DNA from: Melioribacteraceae bacterium
Lineage (GTDB): Bacteria; Bacteroidota; Ignavibacteria; Ignavibacteriales; Melioribacteraceae
Direction of reading: 5' to 3'
Length of the DNA: 64,000 nt
Assembly (NCBI GenBank): GCA_035362835.1
Contig: DAOSDY010000004.1
Location: 1 to 64,000 of the forward strand
Part shown: one piece after another, positions 26,483 through 35,980 of the stretch
Position numbering within the stretch: the stretch's first letter is position 1
Layout: every line of letters begins with the position of its first letter
Translations under genes and position numbers: made by a program
The notes under the pieces: generated by a model
What the model saw: only the letters and a program-made list of their open reading frames with translations
Database searches by the model: none
What the model was told of the DNA's origin: nothing

Positions 26483-26512
26483 CTTTTTTAGACTTCCTTC
26501 GTTTTTTCTCTC

Positions 26513-26548
26513 AGAATCCGGCCTCGAATAGGCCGGATTCTTTATTTG
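26513..26548 (+). terminator. Rho-independent terminator
   Basis: AGAATCCGGCC / GGCCGGATTCT, then TTATTT. It ends the DUF5916 gene transcript. Confidence 0.85.
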
Positions 26549-26606
26549 TGCCCTTTCCAACTTTTAATTTGCAGCCCCCGTTTAATTTTAATATTTTTGC
26601 AAGCCA

Positions 26607-27302
26607 ATGTCGAAGAAAATTATTATTGCCATAGACGGTCCGGCCGGTTCAGGTAAATCCACTGCTGCAAAGAACTTAGCCCGCAAACTGGGTTTTACTT
26701 ATCTGGATACCGGCGCAATGTATCGGGCCATTACATTTTTATCAATTCAGAATGGAATTGTTGAAAATGTTCCGGCTGTCATCGAAATGACAAGAAGTCT
26801 TTCGCTTAAACTGAAATATGAAAACGGTATTACCAGAGTTTTTGCAAATGATGCTGAAGTTACAGAACAGATCAGAAGCGCCGAAGTGAATTCTAAAGTA
26901 AGCGAAATTAGTACGATTCCCGAAGTCAGGGCTGAGATGGTTAAAATTCAGAAAAAGATAGGCCAGGAGGAAAATCTGGTTGCTGAAGGTAGGGATGTTA
27001 CTACCGTTGTTTTCCCGGATGCCGACGTGAAGTTTTTTATTACCGCTTCGATTGATGAACGTGCCAGAAGACGCCTGCGCGATTTTCAGAACAGCAGCGT
27101 TGATATTTCCTATGATGATGTGAAAGCAAATCTTGAGAAAAGGGATAAGATCGACAGCGGCAGGGAGGTATCTCCTTTGAGAAAATCTGAAGATGCATTT
27201 GAATTCGATAATACCGGTTTAACCCCGGAAGAGGATCTTGAATTCCTTTATAAAAAAGTAAAAGAGATTTTAGCCGCCAAAAAACAATATATGTTAAACT
27301 AA
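26607..27302 (+). CDS. cmk: Cytidylate kinase
   Basis: A 231-residue kinase that phosphorylates CMP/dCMP. The P-loop GPAGSGKST is at 10-18. The family segments YLDTGAMYRA, VAEGRDVTTVVFPDADVKFF and the lid region ERARRRLRDFQ are present, with DSGREVSPL near the end. It is directly upstream of the ribosomal protein S1 gene, the cmk-rpsA order seen in many bacteria. Confidence 0.96.
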   Translation: MSKKIIIAIDGPAGSGKSTAAKNLARKLGFTYLDTGAMYRAITFLSIQNGIVENVPAVIEMTRSLSLKLKYENGITRVFANDAEVTEQIRSAEVNSKVSEISTIPEVRAEMVKIQKKIGQEENLVAEGRDVTTVVFPDADVKFFITASIDERARRRLRDFQNSSVDISYDDVKANLEKRDKIDSGREVSPLRKSEDAFEFDNTGLTPEEDLEFLYKKVKEILAAKKQYMLN

Positions 27303-27366
27303 AACGCAATACTGCTTCAACTTTAACCGGCGGCGTTATAGAAGTAAGCAGATGGTAGGAGGACTG

Positions 27367-29199
27367 ATGTCCGAGTTAGAAAAAGATACTCTTAAAAAAG
27401 TATCTGACCCCGGTAAATTTATCAATATCGATGAATACTCGCCGGAAGAATTACATGCATTATCTAAACTTTATGCCGAGTCGTTTCGCGATATCAAAGA
27501 AGGCGAAATAATTGCCGGCACTATAGTCGGTATCACCGGTGAAAACGTCGTGGTTGATGTCGGCTTCAAATCCGATGGTACTATTTCTAAATCTGAGTTC
27601 AATGCAACCGAGGAAATTAAAATCGGTAACAAAATTGATATCGTTATTGAAAGCGTTGAAGATGAAGAAGGAAATCTTGTTTTAAGTAAGAAACGTGCCG
27701 ACTTCCTCAAGATTTGGGGAAGGATTATGGATGCATTTGAAAATGAAAAGATCATTCCCGGTAAAATTCTTAAAAGAATTAAAGGCGGAATGGTTGTTGA
27801 TCTTATCGGTATCGAAGCGTTCCTTCCCGGTTCACAGATCGATATCCGTCCGGTCCGCGATTTTGACGCTTTCGTCGGCCAGACAATGGACTTTAAGATT
27901 GTTAAAGTAAATATCCCTACAGAGAATATTGTTGTCTCTCATAAAGTACTTATTGAAGAAACTATCTCGGATCAGCGTAAAGAAATTCTTGAGAAACTTG
28001 AGAAGGGTCAGATCCTCGAAGGTATCGTTAAAGCAATTACCGATTTCGGCGTATTCGTCGATCTCGGCGGCGTTGACGGTCTTATTCACATAACCGATCT
28101 CAGCTGGGGCAGAATTAATCATCCGAGCGAAGTTGTTAAACTTGATGAGAAGATTAAAGTTGTTGTAACCGATTTCGATAAAGAGAAGAAGAGAATATCA
28201 CTCAGCTTGAAACAGCTCCTTCCGCATCCGTGGGAAAAGATCCAGGAGAAATACAAGATCGGCGATAAAGTAGCCGGACGCGTTGTATCCTTAACCGACT
28301 ACGGCGCCTTCATCGAGATCGAAAAAGGTATCGAAGGATTGATCCATATCTCCGAAATGAGCTGGACTCAGCATATCAGCCATCCTTCTCAATTCGTTTC
28401 GATGGGACAGATCGTTGAAGCCGTAATCCTTAGCCTCGATAAAGATGAAAAGAAAATCTCTCTCGGTATGAAACAGCTTACTCCGGATCCGTGGCAGGAC
28501 CTTCTTAAAAAATATCCTGTCGGCTCATCCCATTCGGGTGTCGCCCGTAATCTTACGAACTTCGGTGTATTCGTTGAACTCGAACCCGGTATCGATGGAC
28601 TCGTTCACATCTCCGATCTCTCATGGACTAAGAAAATCCGTCACCCCGGCGAAGTAGTAAAGAAGGGTGAAAAGATCGATGTGGTTGTCTTAGGCGTTGA
28701 TACTGAATCGAGAAAAATATCTCTCGGCCATAAACAGATTAATGAAAATCCGTGGGATAATTTCGAAAAAGAATATGCCGTTGGTAGAAAAACTGATGGG
28801 AAGGTTGTACGCATAATTGAAAAAGGATTGATTGCCGAACTGCCTCTTAATGTGGACGGATTCATTCCCGCAACTCAATTGTCTACTTCTAAGATTAAAA
28901 ATCTTTCCTTCTGCTTCCCGGTCGGCGCTAAACTCGAACTTAAAGTGGTCGAGTTCGATAAAGAGAATAAGAAAATTGTACTGAGTGCAATCGGTGCACT
29001 TAAAGAGAAATCCGACGACGAAATCTCCCAGTACATAAACGAACATAAACTGGAAAAAGTAACTGTCAACGATATTCTGCAGGCAGACGCAGGTAAATTT
29101 GATTCATCCGATTTTAATCTGTATGAAGACAAATCCACTCCGGCTCCTCCTGCCGCTCCGGCAGTTGAAGAAAAGAAAGAAGAACCGAAAGCTGAATAA
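27367..29199 (+). CDS. rpsA: 30S ribosomal protein S1
   Basis: A 610-residue RNA-binding ribosomal protein with six S1 (OB-fold) repeats, spaced about 85 residues from about residue 35 to 535. The repeats contain copies of G.V..ITDFGVFVDLGGVDGLIH and GAFIEIEKGIEGLIH-type cores. The last repeat is the most divergent. The C-terminus is a Pro/Ala/Glu-rich tail. ATG 27367 is chosen because AGGAGG lies just upstream; an ATG five codons earlier (27352) would precede this SD. Confidence 0.96.
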   Translation: MSELEKDTLKKVSDPGKFINIDEYSPEELHALSKLYAESFRDIKEGEIIAGTIVGITGENVVVDVGFKSDGTISKSEFNATEEIKIGNKIDIVIESVEDEEGNLVLSKKRADFLKIWGRIMDAFENEKIIPGKILKRIKGGMVVDLIGIEAFLPGSQIDIRPVRDFDAFVGQTMDFKIVKVNIPTENIVVSHKVLIEETISDQRKEILEKLEKGQILEGIVKAITDFGVFVDLGGVDGLIHITDLSWGRINHPSEVVKLDEKIKVVVTDFDKEKKRISLSLKQLLPHPWEKIQEKYKIGDKVAGRVVSLTDYGAFIEIEKGIEGLIHISEMSWTQHISHPSQFVSMGQIVEAVILSLDKDEKKISLGMKQLTPDPWQDLLKKYPVGSSHSGVARNLTNFGVFVELEPGIDGLVHISDLSWTKKIRHPGEVVKKGEKIDVVVLGVDTESRKISLGHKQINENPWDNFEKEYAVGRKTDGKVVRIIEKGLIAELPLNVDGFIPATQLSTSKIKNLSFCFPVGAKLELKVVEFDKENKKIVLSAIGALKEKSDDEISQYINEHKLEKVTVNDILQADAGKFDSSDFNLYEDKSTPAPPAAPAVEEKKEEPKAE

Positions 29200-29287
29200 T
29201 TTTCCGGCTTTCATTTAAAAATATTCGGGCTGTATTTAATCATTGCTGCTTATCGATTGAATGCAGCCCGTCCTTTTTCTATTAATA

Positions 29288-29336
29288 CTCTTGATCTTGC
29301 TCTTGTTCTTGATCCTTATCTTGCTCTTGCTCGTGT
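29288..29336. repeat. Hexanucleotide tract, CTCTTG/ATCTTG type
   Basis: Imperfect tandem hexamers (CTCTTG, ATCTTG, CTCTTG, TTCTTG, ATCCTT, ATCTTG, CTCTTG, CTCGTG) run just upstream of mtaB. A related tract lies inside mtaB at 30000-30031. Confidence 0.75.
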
Positions 29337-29378
29337 TCATCATTCAATAACAAGTTATTAAAAAAAAATATAGATAAT

Positions 29379-30734
29379 ATGTCATCCAAAGTTGCATTCC
29401 ATACTCTCGGCTGTAAACTGAATTTTGCGGAGACTTCCACAATAGGGAAACAGTTCCTGCAAAAAGGTTTTTCGATTGTTGATTACAGCGAAAAAGCGGA
29501 CGTGTACGTTATCAATACTTGCACTGTAACCGAACATGCTGATAAAGAATGCAGACAGATTGTACGCCGGGCGCTTCGCAATAATCCGGAAGCTTACGTT
29601 ATCGTAACCGGCTGTTATGCCCAGCTCCGGCCGGAAGAGATTTCGAAAATTGATGGCGTGGATGCTGTTCTGGGGAGCGGCGAGAAATTTAATCTCTTCA
29701 ATTATATACCGGAATTTAAAAAGAAGTATTTATCGTGTATCTATGTCTCTCCTACAGAAGAACTCAATTCCTTTAATTCCTCCCATTCAACAGACGCGGA
29801 CGACCGGACCAGGGCATTCTTTAAGGTTCAGGACGGCTGCGATTATAAGTGCAGCTTCTGTACAATTCCGCTTGCTCGCGGTAAAAGCAGGAGTATGAAC
29901 CCCGAAGAAGTGATTGCACAGTTTAAAGAACTCCTCGAATGCGGTTATAAAGAGATTGTTCTTACAGGCGTAAATGTAGGCGATTATTCCTCAATAAATC
30001 TTGATCATGCTCTTGCTCTTGATCATGATCAGGAAAAAAATAAAGGAACAGATCTTTACCGCCTTCTTAAAATGATGCTGGAAGTAGAAGGTGATTACCG
30101 GATAAGGATCAGTTCTATCGAACCGAATCTTTTAAATGATGATATCATTCAGCTCGCAATCAACGATCAGCGGCTCGTTAATCATTTCCATATACCTCTT
30201 CAGAGCGGATGCGATAAGGTACTTCGACTCATGCAGCGCCGGTACCGGACTGATGATTACAGGAATCTGATTCTCAAACTCGCAAGTAAGATCGAAAATG
30301 TAGGCATCGGTGTCGATGTTATCGTCGGGTTCCCCGGTGAAACAGAAGAGGATTTTCTCGATACATATAATTTCCTGCGGGATCTTCCGGTTTCTTACCT
30401 GCACGTTTTTACATATTCCGAACGGCCGAATACAAAAGCTATCGAAATGCCCGGACACGTAGATGTAGCCGAAAGAAAACGCAGAAATAATATGCTCAGA
30501 ATTCTCAGTGAGAAAAAGAGAAATGAGTTTTACAGAAGTATGGTCGGCACGAATCTGAAAGTCTTGGTCGAGCATGAAAATATGGATGGATTTATGAAAG
30601 GATTTTCCTCAAATTACGTGCGCGTAAAAATTCCTTTTTCCGCGGACTTTATAAATAAGATCGTTGAAGTAAAAATTACGGAGGTTGATGAGAACATTTG
30701 TACTGCCGGAACTTTAGAAAATGTTTTCTCATAA
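29379..30734 (+). CDS. mtaB: tRNA t6A37 methylthiotransferase MtaB
   Basis: A 451-residue radical-SAM enzyme that adds a methylthio group to t6A37 of ANN-decoding tRNAs. The N-terminal UPF0004 cluster-binding domain has Cys12 (TLGCKLNFAE), a Cys in NTCTVTEHAD and another near VTGCYAQ. The SAM cluster is Cys154, Cys158 and Cys161 (CDYKCSFC). A TRAM domain ends the protein. An insert near residues 208-220 (NLDHALALDHDQE) is encoded by a repeat tract like the one upstream, and sits before the usual LYRLLK segment. This insert is unusual for the family. Confidence 0.94.
   Translation: MSSKVAFHTLGCKLNFAETSTIGKQFLQKGFSIVDYSEKADVYVINTCTVTEHADKECRQIVRRALRNNPEAYVIVTGCYAQLRPEEISKIDGVDAVLGSGEKFNLFNYIPEFKKKYLSCIYVSPTEELNSFNSSHSTDADDRTRAFFKVQDGCDYKCSFCTIPLARGKSRSMNPEEVIAQFKELLECGYKEIVLTGVNVGDYSSINLDHALALDHDQEKNKGTDLYRLLKMMLEVEGDYRIRISSIEPNLLNDDIIQLAINDQRLVNHFHIPLQSGCDKVLRLMQRRYRTDDYRNLILKLASKIENVGIGVDVIVGFPGETEEDFLDTYNFLRDLPVSYLHVFTYSERPNTKAIEMPGHVDVAERKRRNNMLRILSEKKRNEFYRSMVGTNLKVLVEHENMDGFMKGFSSNYVRVKIPFSADFINKIVEVKITEVDENICTAGTLENVFS
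30000..30031. repeat. Hexamer repeat tract inside mtaB
   Basis: CTTGATCATG, CTCTTG, CTCTTG, ATCATG and ATCAGG follow one another in frame with mtaB. It resembles the intergenic tract at 29288-29336. Confidence 0.65.
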
Positions 30735-30749
30735 AATGCAGGTCTTCAA

Positions 30750-31493
30750 ATGAAAAAATTCTTTTTCTTCTCAATTCTTTTTACTTCAGTCATTCTTTCG
30801 CAGAATTCTACCGAATCTATCTTATCGTTGAAAAGTCAAATTAACTCTCAAAGCAGTCAGTCTTCATTGAATTATCAGCCATCTGCTCTCCAGGATCAGA
30901 GCCAACCTTCGCGTAAAAATCCCGGTCTTGCAATTCTATATTCGTTGCTGCTCCCCGGTATGGGGGAGTTGTATGCCGGCGGTTATGATACAGGAGTCTA
31001 TTTTACTGTGGCTGACGGCCTCCTCTGGGGAACACTCGCAGGATTCAGTATCTACGGCAACTGGCAGGAGAAGAATTATAAATCATTCGCCGAAACAAAT
31101 GCCGGAGTTATTCTCTCTGGCAAAGAGAGCGAATTCTTTGCTAATATCGGCTCATATCTTTCTGTAGAGGATTATAATAAAGTACAGGAACTTAACAGGG
31201 AATTTGCTAAAGCATACGATACTCAGAAATTCTACTGGAAGTGGGAGAATAACGAAAAGAGAAGGGAATACCGCGAAATGTGGTCATCCAGCGAAAGCGC
31301 TTTTAATAATCTCCGTTTTGCCGCCGGTGCTCTTATTCTTAACAGGCTAATAAGTGCCATTAATGCTGTCCGGCTTGTATCTGCATATAATAAAAATCTT
31401 CAGCAGGAATTAAGCTGGAATGTTTATTTCTCTTTAATGAATAAACCTGATTTGCCTCAATCCTTTCAAATCAACTTTATCAAATCGATGTAA
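30750..31493 (+). CDS. Conserved exported/membrane protein, DUF5683-like
   Basis: A 247-residue protein with a signal peptide (1-17, ending LSQ) and a Ser/Gln-rich linker. A hydrophobic region (about 53-95) carries the pattern SLLLPGMGELYAGGYDTGVY, common in small membrane proteins of the DUF5683 kind. A charged stretch (about 120-180) follows, then a second hydrophobic segment (FAAGALILNRLISAINAVRL). It starts 15 bases after mtaB, so it may share its transcript. The function is unknown and I make no guess. Confidence 0.7.
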   Translation: MKKFFFFSILFTSVILSQNSTESILSLKSQINSQSSQSSLNYQPSALQDQSQPSRKNPGLAILYSLLLPGMGELYAGGYDTGVYFTVADGLLWGTLAGFSIYGNWQEKNYKSFAETNAGVILSGKESEFFANIGSYLSVEDYNKVQELNREFAKAYDTQKFYWKWENNEKRREYREMWSSSESAFNNLRFAAGALILNRLISAINAVRLVSAYNKNLQQELSWNVYFSLMNKPDLPQSFQINFIKSM

Positions 31494-31497
31494 AAAA

Positions 31498-31526
31498 AAA
31501 GAGCGGCTGTAAGCCGCTCTTTTTAA
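31498..31526. terminator. Bidirectional terminator between convergent genes
   Basis: GAGCGGCT / AGCCGCTC with A run on the left and T run on the right, between the DUF5683-like gene and the minus-strand susD-like gene. Confidence 0.9.
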
Positions 31527-31545
31527 TTCGTGCCTTCAGTAACTA

Positions 31546-32775
31546 TTAGTTAGCCGGAAGATTTGGATTAGCGTTTCTTTCACCTCTTGGAATCGGCATA
31601 TAACGCCATACGTTTCCAGTTAAGTGCCATGTTCCTGTTCTGTGCTGATCCATTAAACGGGTTCCCGTAACAAATAATTCCTTATCGCGCTCAACTAATA
31701 CGCCTGCAATGTCAACAGTAGCAAGAGCCGGAATCTGGTAGTTTGCTCTTACTTCATTAACTAATGCTAAAGCGTTTGCAGAGCCGGAACCTCTCAATGC
31801 GCATTCAGCTAACATAAGATGGTTTTCCTGCCATGACATTACCGGGAATGCATTTCCTTTTTCAGGATACTTTAGCTGCCAGTAGTATGTAATACCGTCG
31901 GTACCTAATACGGTGCCCAGTTTTACTCTGTTGGCTTCTTTTGCTTCTGCCGTAATGTAACCGTTCATTCTGCTGTTTACAGCAATCTGAACACGGCCGG
32001 CGCCAGCAAATCCCCAGTAATAAATGTTGCTTACATCATTGTGGGCTGCTGTGAAAGTGGCGTCGCCTTTGGTCATACCCTGCGCTGCGTATGTTGCTGC
32101 ATTGGCATAATCCTTAAGTGCCAGATATGCTTTCGCGATTAGTGAATTAACCTGACGCTTCTGTAAAGCTGCTGTGGATGCCGGAAGTGGATTGTATTTT
32201 AATGCTTCCTTCATCATGTTGATTGCATCGTTCAGCAATGTTGTCTGGGGAATGAACTGTCCTGCGTCAATTGTTGCGCCGGGTTCGTTCGCGTTTAGTC
32301 CGAATGCAACAGCCAGGTAATATCTGGCGAGTCCGCCGTAAAGATTTCCGATAAATAATCCGTCATCTTTTGTTGCTGTGTTTGTAAAAGAGATTTCTCC
32401 GAGACGTCTTACGAAATCATCGGCGTATTTCCTCATTTGTCCTACTGCCTGGTAAATTCCGGCAACGGTAGCATTGTCTATAAGTATCTCCCCTTTATCG
32501 ATCTCTTCGAAAGTTGGGAAGCTTGCAGTTGCTATTTTTCCGGTATAGATCATCTGGTCCGACTGCAGATCCATTAAGCATGCGATCTGGCTGGCAGTCG
32601 TAGAGAATCTCTGTTTTACACCGTTTGCCACGAATGTAACCTGCGATTCCGATGTTAATAGTTCATCCTGTGCGCGGTCTATAACCGGTTCAATGTTGGT
32701 TATATAATCCTCGCATGCAGAAATGAACAAGAACAAAAACGGAATTATCAAAAGAAAGATTTTATTTTTTCTCAT
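31546..32775 (-). CDS. SusD/RagB-family outer-membrane lipoprotein
   Basis: A 409-residue surface nutrient-binding lipoprotein with lipobox FISAC (Cys21). TPR-like helical segments follow (for example SLIAKAYLALKDYANAATYAAQGM), with a C-terminal MLAECALRG...ALVNEVR block typical of SusD. It would cap the TonB transporter encoded 15 bases upstream. At 409 residues it is short for the family. No glycosidase or sulfatase is adjacent, so the cargo could equally be a peptide or a glycan. Confidence 0.88.
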   Translation of the reverse strand: MRKNKIFLLIIPFLFLFISACEDYITNIEPVIDRAQDELLTSESQVTFVANGVKQRFSTTASQIACLMDLQSDQMIYTGKIATASFPTFEEIDKGEILIDNATVAGIYQAVGQMRKYADDFVRRLGEISFTNTATKDDGLFIGNLYGGLARYYLAVAFGLNANEPGATIDAGQFIPQTTLLNDAINMMKEALKYNPLPASTAALQKRQVNSLIAKAYLALKDYANAATYAAQGMTKGDATFTAAHNDVSNIYYWGFAGAGRVQIAVNSRMNGYITAEAKEANRVKLGTVLGTDGITYYWQLKYPEKGNAFPVMSWQENHLMLAECALRGSGSANALALVNEVRANYQIPALATVDIAGVLVERDKELFVTGTRLMDQHRTGTWHLTGNVWRYMPIPRGERNANPNLPAN

Positions 32776-32790
32776 TTTGTGTTCTCCTCT

Positions 32791-35724
32791 TTATAATCCT
32801 AGCCTAACCCAGAAGTTGACTGTTCTTGGATTCTGCAGTGTTAAGAAATCATTTCCTCTTGCGATTGTTCTTGAACCGGTGTAGTTCAATTCAACGTCTG
32901 CACCTGAATATTTTGTGAACCTTGCAAGATTTCTAACCGATATGCCGGCGGCAAATGTTTTTACATAACTTGTGAGATCGAAATCCCTTAGAAGATTTGT
33001 AAAATCATAGCTTAAGCTTACTTCGCGGATAATGAAGTAGTCGGCATCTTCAATGTAGTTACCTGCATATCTCCAATCCAGACTTGCGTATTCTTCTGCA
33101 GCTCTCTTGTATTCTTCTGTTCCTGGTGTAAGAGGAGTAACTCCTGCCGGAGCCGAACTCGGCAATCCGGTCGATGTGGCTGCTACTATAGGAGGAAGAC
33201 CCAATAACTGAGTCAGATAATTGTAGTGTGTTCCGTTACCGCGTCTGTTTGCGAATAACTGAGTATTGTTAAAGATCTTAAGATTCAATGCCCATTCAGT
33301 AAATACATAGAGATTGAAATCCCTTAAGAACTTGAAGTTGATTGTGAATGACCCTGTATGATCAGGAACCGGGTTACCCAATGCTTCCTGGGTAGCTGAC
33401 CTTGCTGAAGCAGTATATACACCTGATGCGTTGTAGGTCGGTCCCGTTGAGTAATATGTATAGAATTCATACTTCGGAAGACCTTCTTTAATTACGTTGT
33501 TAACACTGAAGATCGGCTGTGCGCCGCCCAGATCCTTAACTTCGTTTGTCTGATAGTTCCAGATCAATCCTAACTGCAGACTGTAATCAGGTGTTCTGAA
33601 TGGTGAATACTGAATGAAAGATTCAAATCCTGATGCGTCAACTGCACCCACGTTGAACGGTTGTGTTGAAGCTGTTAAACCGGTCGATGGTGCGTTAACT
33701 TTTCCGATAATGGAATTGGATGCTTTTTGAATGTAATAAGTGAATTCGAAAGATAATGAAGTGAAAAGTTCTGCTTCAAATCCGAATTCATATTCTTTAA
33801 CTCTTTCCGGCTGAATTTCTGGATTACCGATTACGGATATAACTGCGCCTGCGCCGTAACCGCCTGTTTCAGCAGACCATAACAACGGAATACCGTCCAG
33901 GTTTCCAGGAAGCACACCGCTCTCTCCGTATGCTGCTCTCAGTTTGAAAAGATCAAATAATTCTGGGAAGAAATCATATTTGTCCATTCGAACTGCAAGA
34001 GATGCTTTTGGATATGTAATGGATGGAGCTTCTTTACCGATTGAGCTTGCATAGTCTTTTCTGATACCGAGTGTTAGGAAGTATTGATCGAGATAACTGA
34101 ATGAATGCTCTGTGAAGATACCGCCGTCTTTAGTTTCTCCGAATCCTTCTCCGTATCCTTCAATAACGCCTGCCGCGCCAAGAGTCGTAATAAGATCTGA
34201 ATTGAATCTTGCGCCTAGTACGTTTGTCGATTTGTTGATTCTGTTGAAGAACTGACCGCCTACAATTGAACGGATGTTGATCATGTCGAACAGTTCATAT
34301 GTATAAGCAGCGTTGAAATCGTATGTATACTGTTTGTTGAATCTTTCGAAGATACTCTTCTGGCCTGCGGTGATCAATCCGCCGAAGTTAACTCCGTAAG
34401 GGAATAATCTTACCTGGCGCCAGCTGCTGTTGTCTACGCCGAATCCGAGATTTACTTCCAGGTTCTTTATCGGGTTGTATGTAGCGAAAACAGAACCGAT
34501 AAACTGCGTGATCTCGTGAGAGTCTTTGAATTTGTAAATGTCAACTTCTTTTACGAAACCGAACGGTCTGAGATCGAGAATTGTATTTCCTAATGCACCG
34601 TAAATGATGTTGTCATTATTCGGTCTATAGAGCATATTCTCAATATATCCGGTGCTCAATTTAATAGTAAGATTTTCATATGGGAATGTTGTTAGGTTCA
34701 ATCTTACTGAGCTTCTGTCCCCGGAGTTGCCCGGCATAATACCGTCTTCATACCTGTTTTCAAATGAAGCAAAGTATCTCATCCAGTTGTTTCCGCCTGC
34801 TGCATTGAAATAATGCTCGCGGATCGGTCCGGTTTTGAACTGACGGTTTATTGCCTCAACCGTTTCGAAGTTTTCTTTTTCGTACTTATAGGATTGTTCG
34901 TTGTAACCGTAATTGAATCTGTAATCGATTGAAATTCCTGCACCGGCCTGCTGCATTAATTTACCCTGTTTGGTTGTAATTAATACAACACCGTTGGAAC
35001 CGTTAGCGCCGTACTGAGATGCTGCTGCGGGTCCTTTCAGGAATTCGATCTTGTCGATGTCATTCGTGTTGAGGTTGGCAAGCGTGCTTATACCCTGGCC
35101 GCCGGTTGCATAACCGATAACTTCCTGGTTGTCCATTCTAACGCCGTCAACGTAAATAACCGGCTGACCGTCACCGTTTAATCCGCCGCCGCCGCGTACG
35201 AAGAACCGCCATCCGCCGCCAACGTTTCCTGTTGCTGCTGAAAGCTGAACACCGGCTACCTTACCGCCTACTAATTGCGAAAGCCCGCCGTATGTGTTTA
35301 CCTGCTGTAAATCTGCTGCAGATACTCTTCCTACAGAAACTTCGGCAACAGCTTTCGAAGTCTTGGATGCGATACCTGTTACAACAACCGCTTCACTCTG
35401 GAATACGTCTTCTTCAAGAACAAAGTCCTGAGAAATTGAATTACCCGTTAAGGTAATATTAACGGATGTTGATTTGTAACCGACAAATGAAACTGTTAAT
35501 GCTACAGTCTGACCCGTAGCGAGGTCTCTGGGAACTTCAAATAAATATTTTCCCTCCATATCAGTCGCGCCGCCTATGTTTAGCACCTTAATGTAAACGT
35601 TGGCGCCGATCAATTGCTCTCCCTGAGCATCGGTTACTTTACCCATTACCCGAAAGGTGTTTTGACCCATTATTAATGTAGGCAAAACTAAAATGAGTAA
35701 AAGAGGCAGTATTAGTCTTTTCAT
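32791..35724 (-). CDS. SusC/RagA-family TonB-linked outer-membrane protein
   Basis: A 977-residue TonB-dependent transporter. A signal peptide (1-20) precedes a carboxypeptidase-D regulatory-like domain (about 24-110, GKVTDAQGEQLIGANVYIK), the plug (about 125-255, with KGPAAASQYGANGSNGVVLI) and a beta-barrel ending in NFWVRLGL. Its C-terminal part includes the expected DYFIIREVSLSYDF. It lacks the STN domain of the two cassette receptors, and no sigma/anti-sigma pair is next to it, so regulation must differ. ATG 35724 is preceded by GAGGTAAC. Confidence 0.93.
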   Translation of the reverse strand: MKRLILPLLLILVLPTLIMGQNTFRVMGKVTDAQGEQLIGANVYIKVLNIGGATDMEGKYLFEVPRDLATGQTVALTVSFVGYKSTSVNITLTGNSISQDFVLEEDVFQSEAVVVTGIASKTSKAVAEVSVGRVSAADLQQVNTYGGLSQLVGGKVAGVQLSAATGNVGGGWRFFVRGGGGLNGDGQPVIYVDGVRMDNQEVIGYATGGQGISTLANLNTNDIDKIEFLKGPAAASQYGANGSNGVVLITTKQGKLMQQAGAGISIDYRFNYGYNEQSYKYEKENFETVEAINRQFKTGPIREHYFNAAGGNNWMRYFASFENRYEDGIMPGNSGDRSSVRLNLTTFPYENLTIKLSTGYIENMLYRPNNDNIIYGALGNTILDLRPFGFVKEVDIYKFKDSHEITQFIGSVFATYNPIKNLEVNLGFGVDNSSWRQVRLFPYGVNFGGLITAGQKSIFERFNKQYTYDFNAAYTYELFDMINIRSIVGGQFFNRINKSTNVLGARFNSDLITTLGAAGVIEGYGEGFGETKDGGIFTEHSFSYLDQYFLTLGIRKDYASSIGKEAPSITYPKASLAVRMDKYDFFPELFDLFKLRAAYGESGVLPGNLDGIPLLWSAETGGYGAGAVISVIGNPEIQPERVKEYEFGFEAELFTSLSFEFTYYIQKASNSIIGKVNAPSTGLTASTQPFNVGAVDASGFESFIQYSPFRTPDYSLQLGLIWNYQTNEVKDLGGAQPIFSVNNVIKEGLPKYEFYTYYSTGPTYNASGVYTASARSATQEALGNPVPDHTGSFTINFKFLRDFNLYVFTEWALNLKIFNNTQLFANRRGNGTHYNYLTQLLGLPPIVAATSTGLPSSAPAGVTPLTPGTEEYKRAAEEYASLDWRYAGNYIEDADYFIIREVSLSYDFTNLLRDFDLTSYVKTFAAGISVRNLARFTKYSGADVELNYTGSRTIARGNDFLTLQNPRTVNFWVRLGL

Positions 35725-35980
35725 GTTACCTCATGTTGTAGTTTGTTGTTTGGTTAATTAAAGTAGAACAGGATTTAGAAATATTTAATGTGTTGCGCAT
35801 TAATTCCCCTCTATTTGGATAGCGCTTTCTTCTCTTCCCCTTAAGATTTGTCTAAAGCACTATCTTAACGCTCACAATCTAAAATTTAGTATCAATAAAA
35901 ACAATAGGATTAGAATGGAGTGCATTTTTTTTACTACATTTGTCCGGCAATCGTTTTAAAGTATCCTGAAAAAAATTATT

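Noticed and set aside
29288..29336. CRISPR-like array
   Set aside because: Units are only about 6 bases and continuous, with no spacers and no cas genes; it is a simple-sequence tract.
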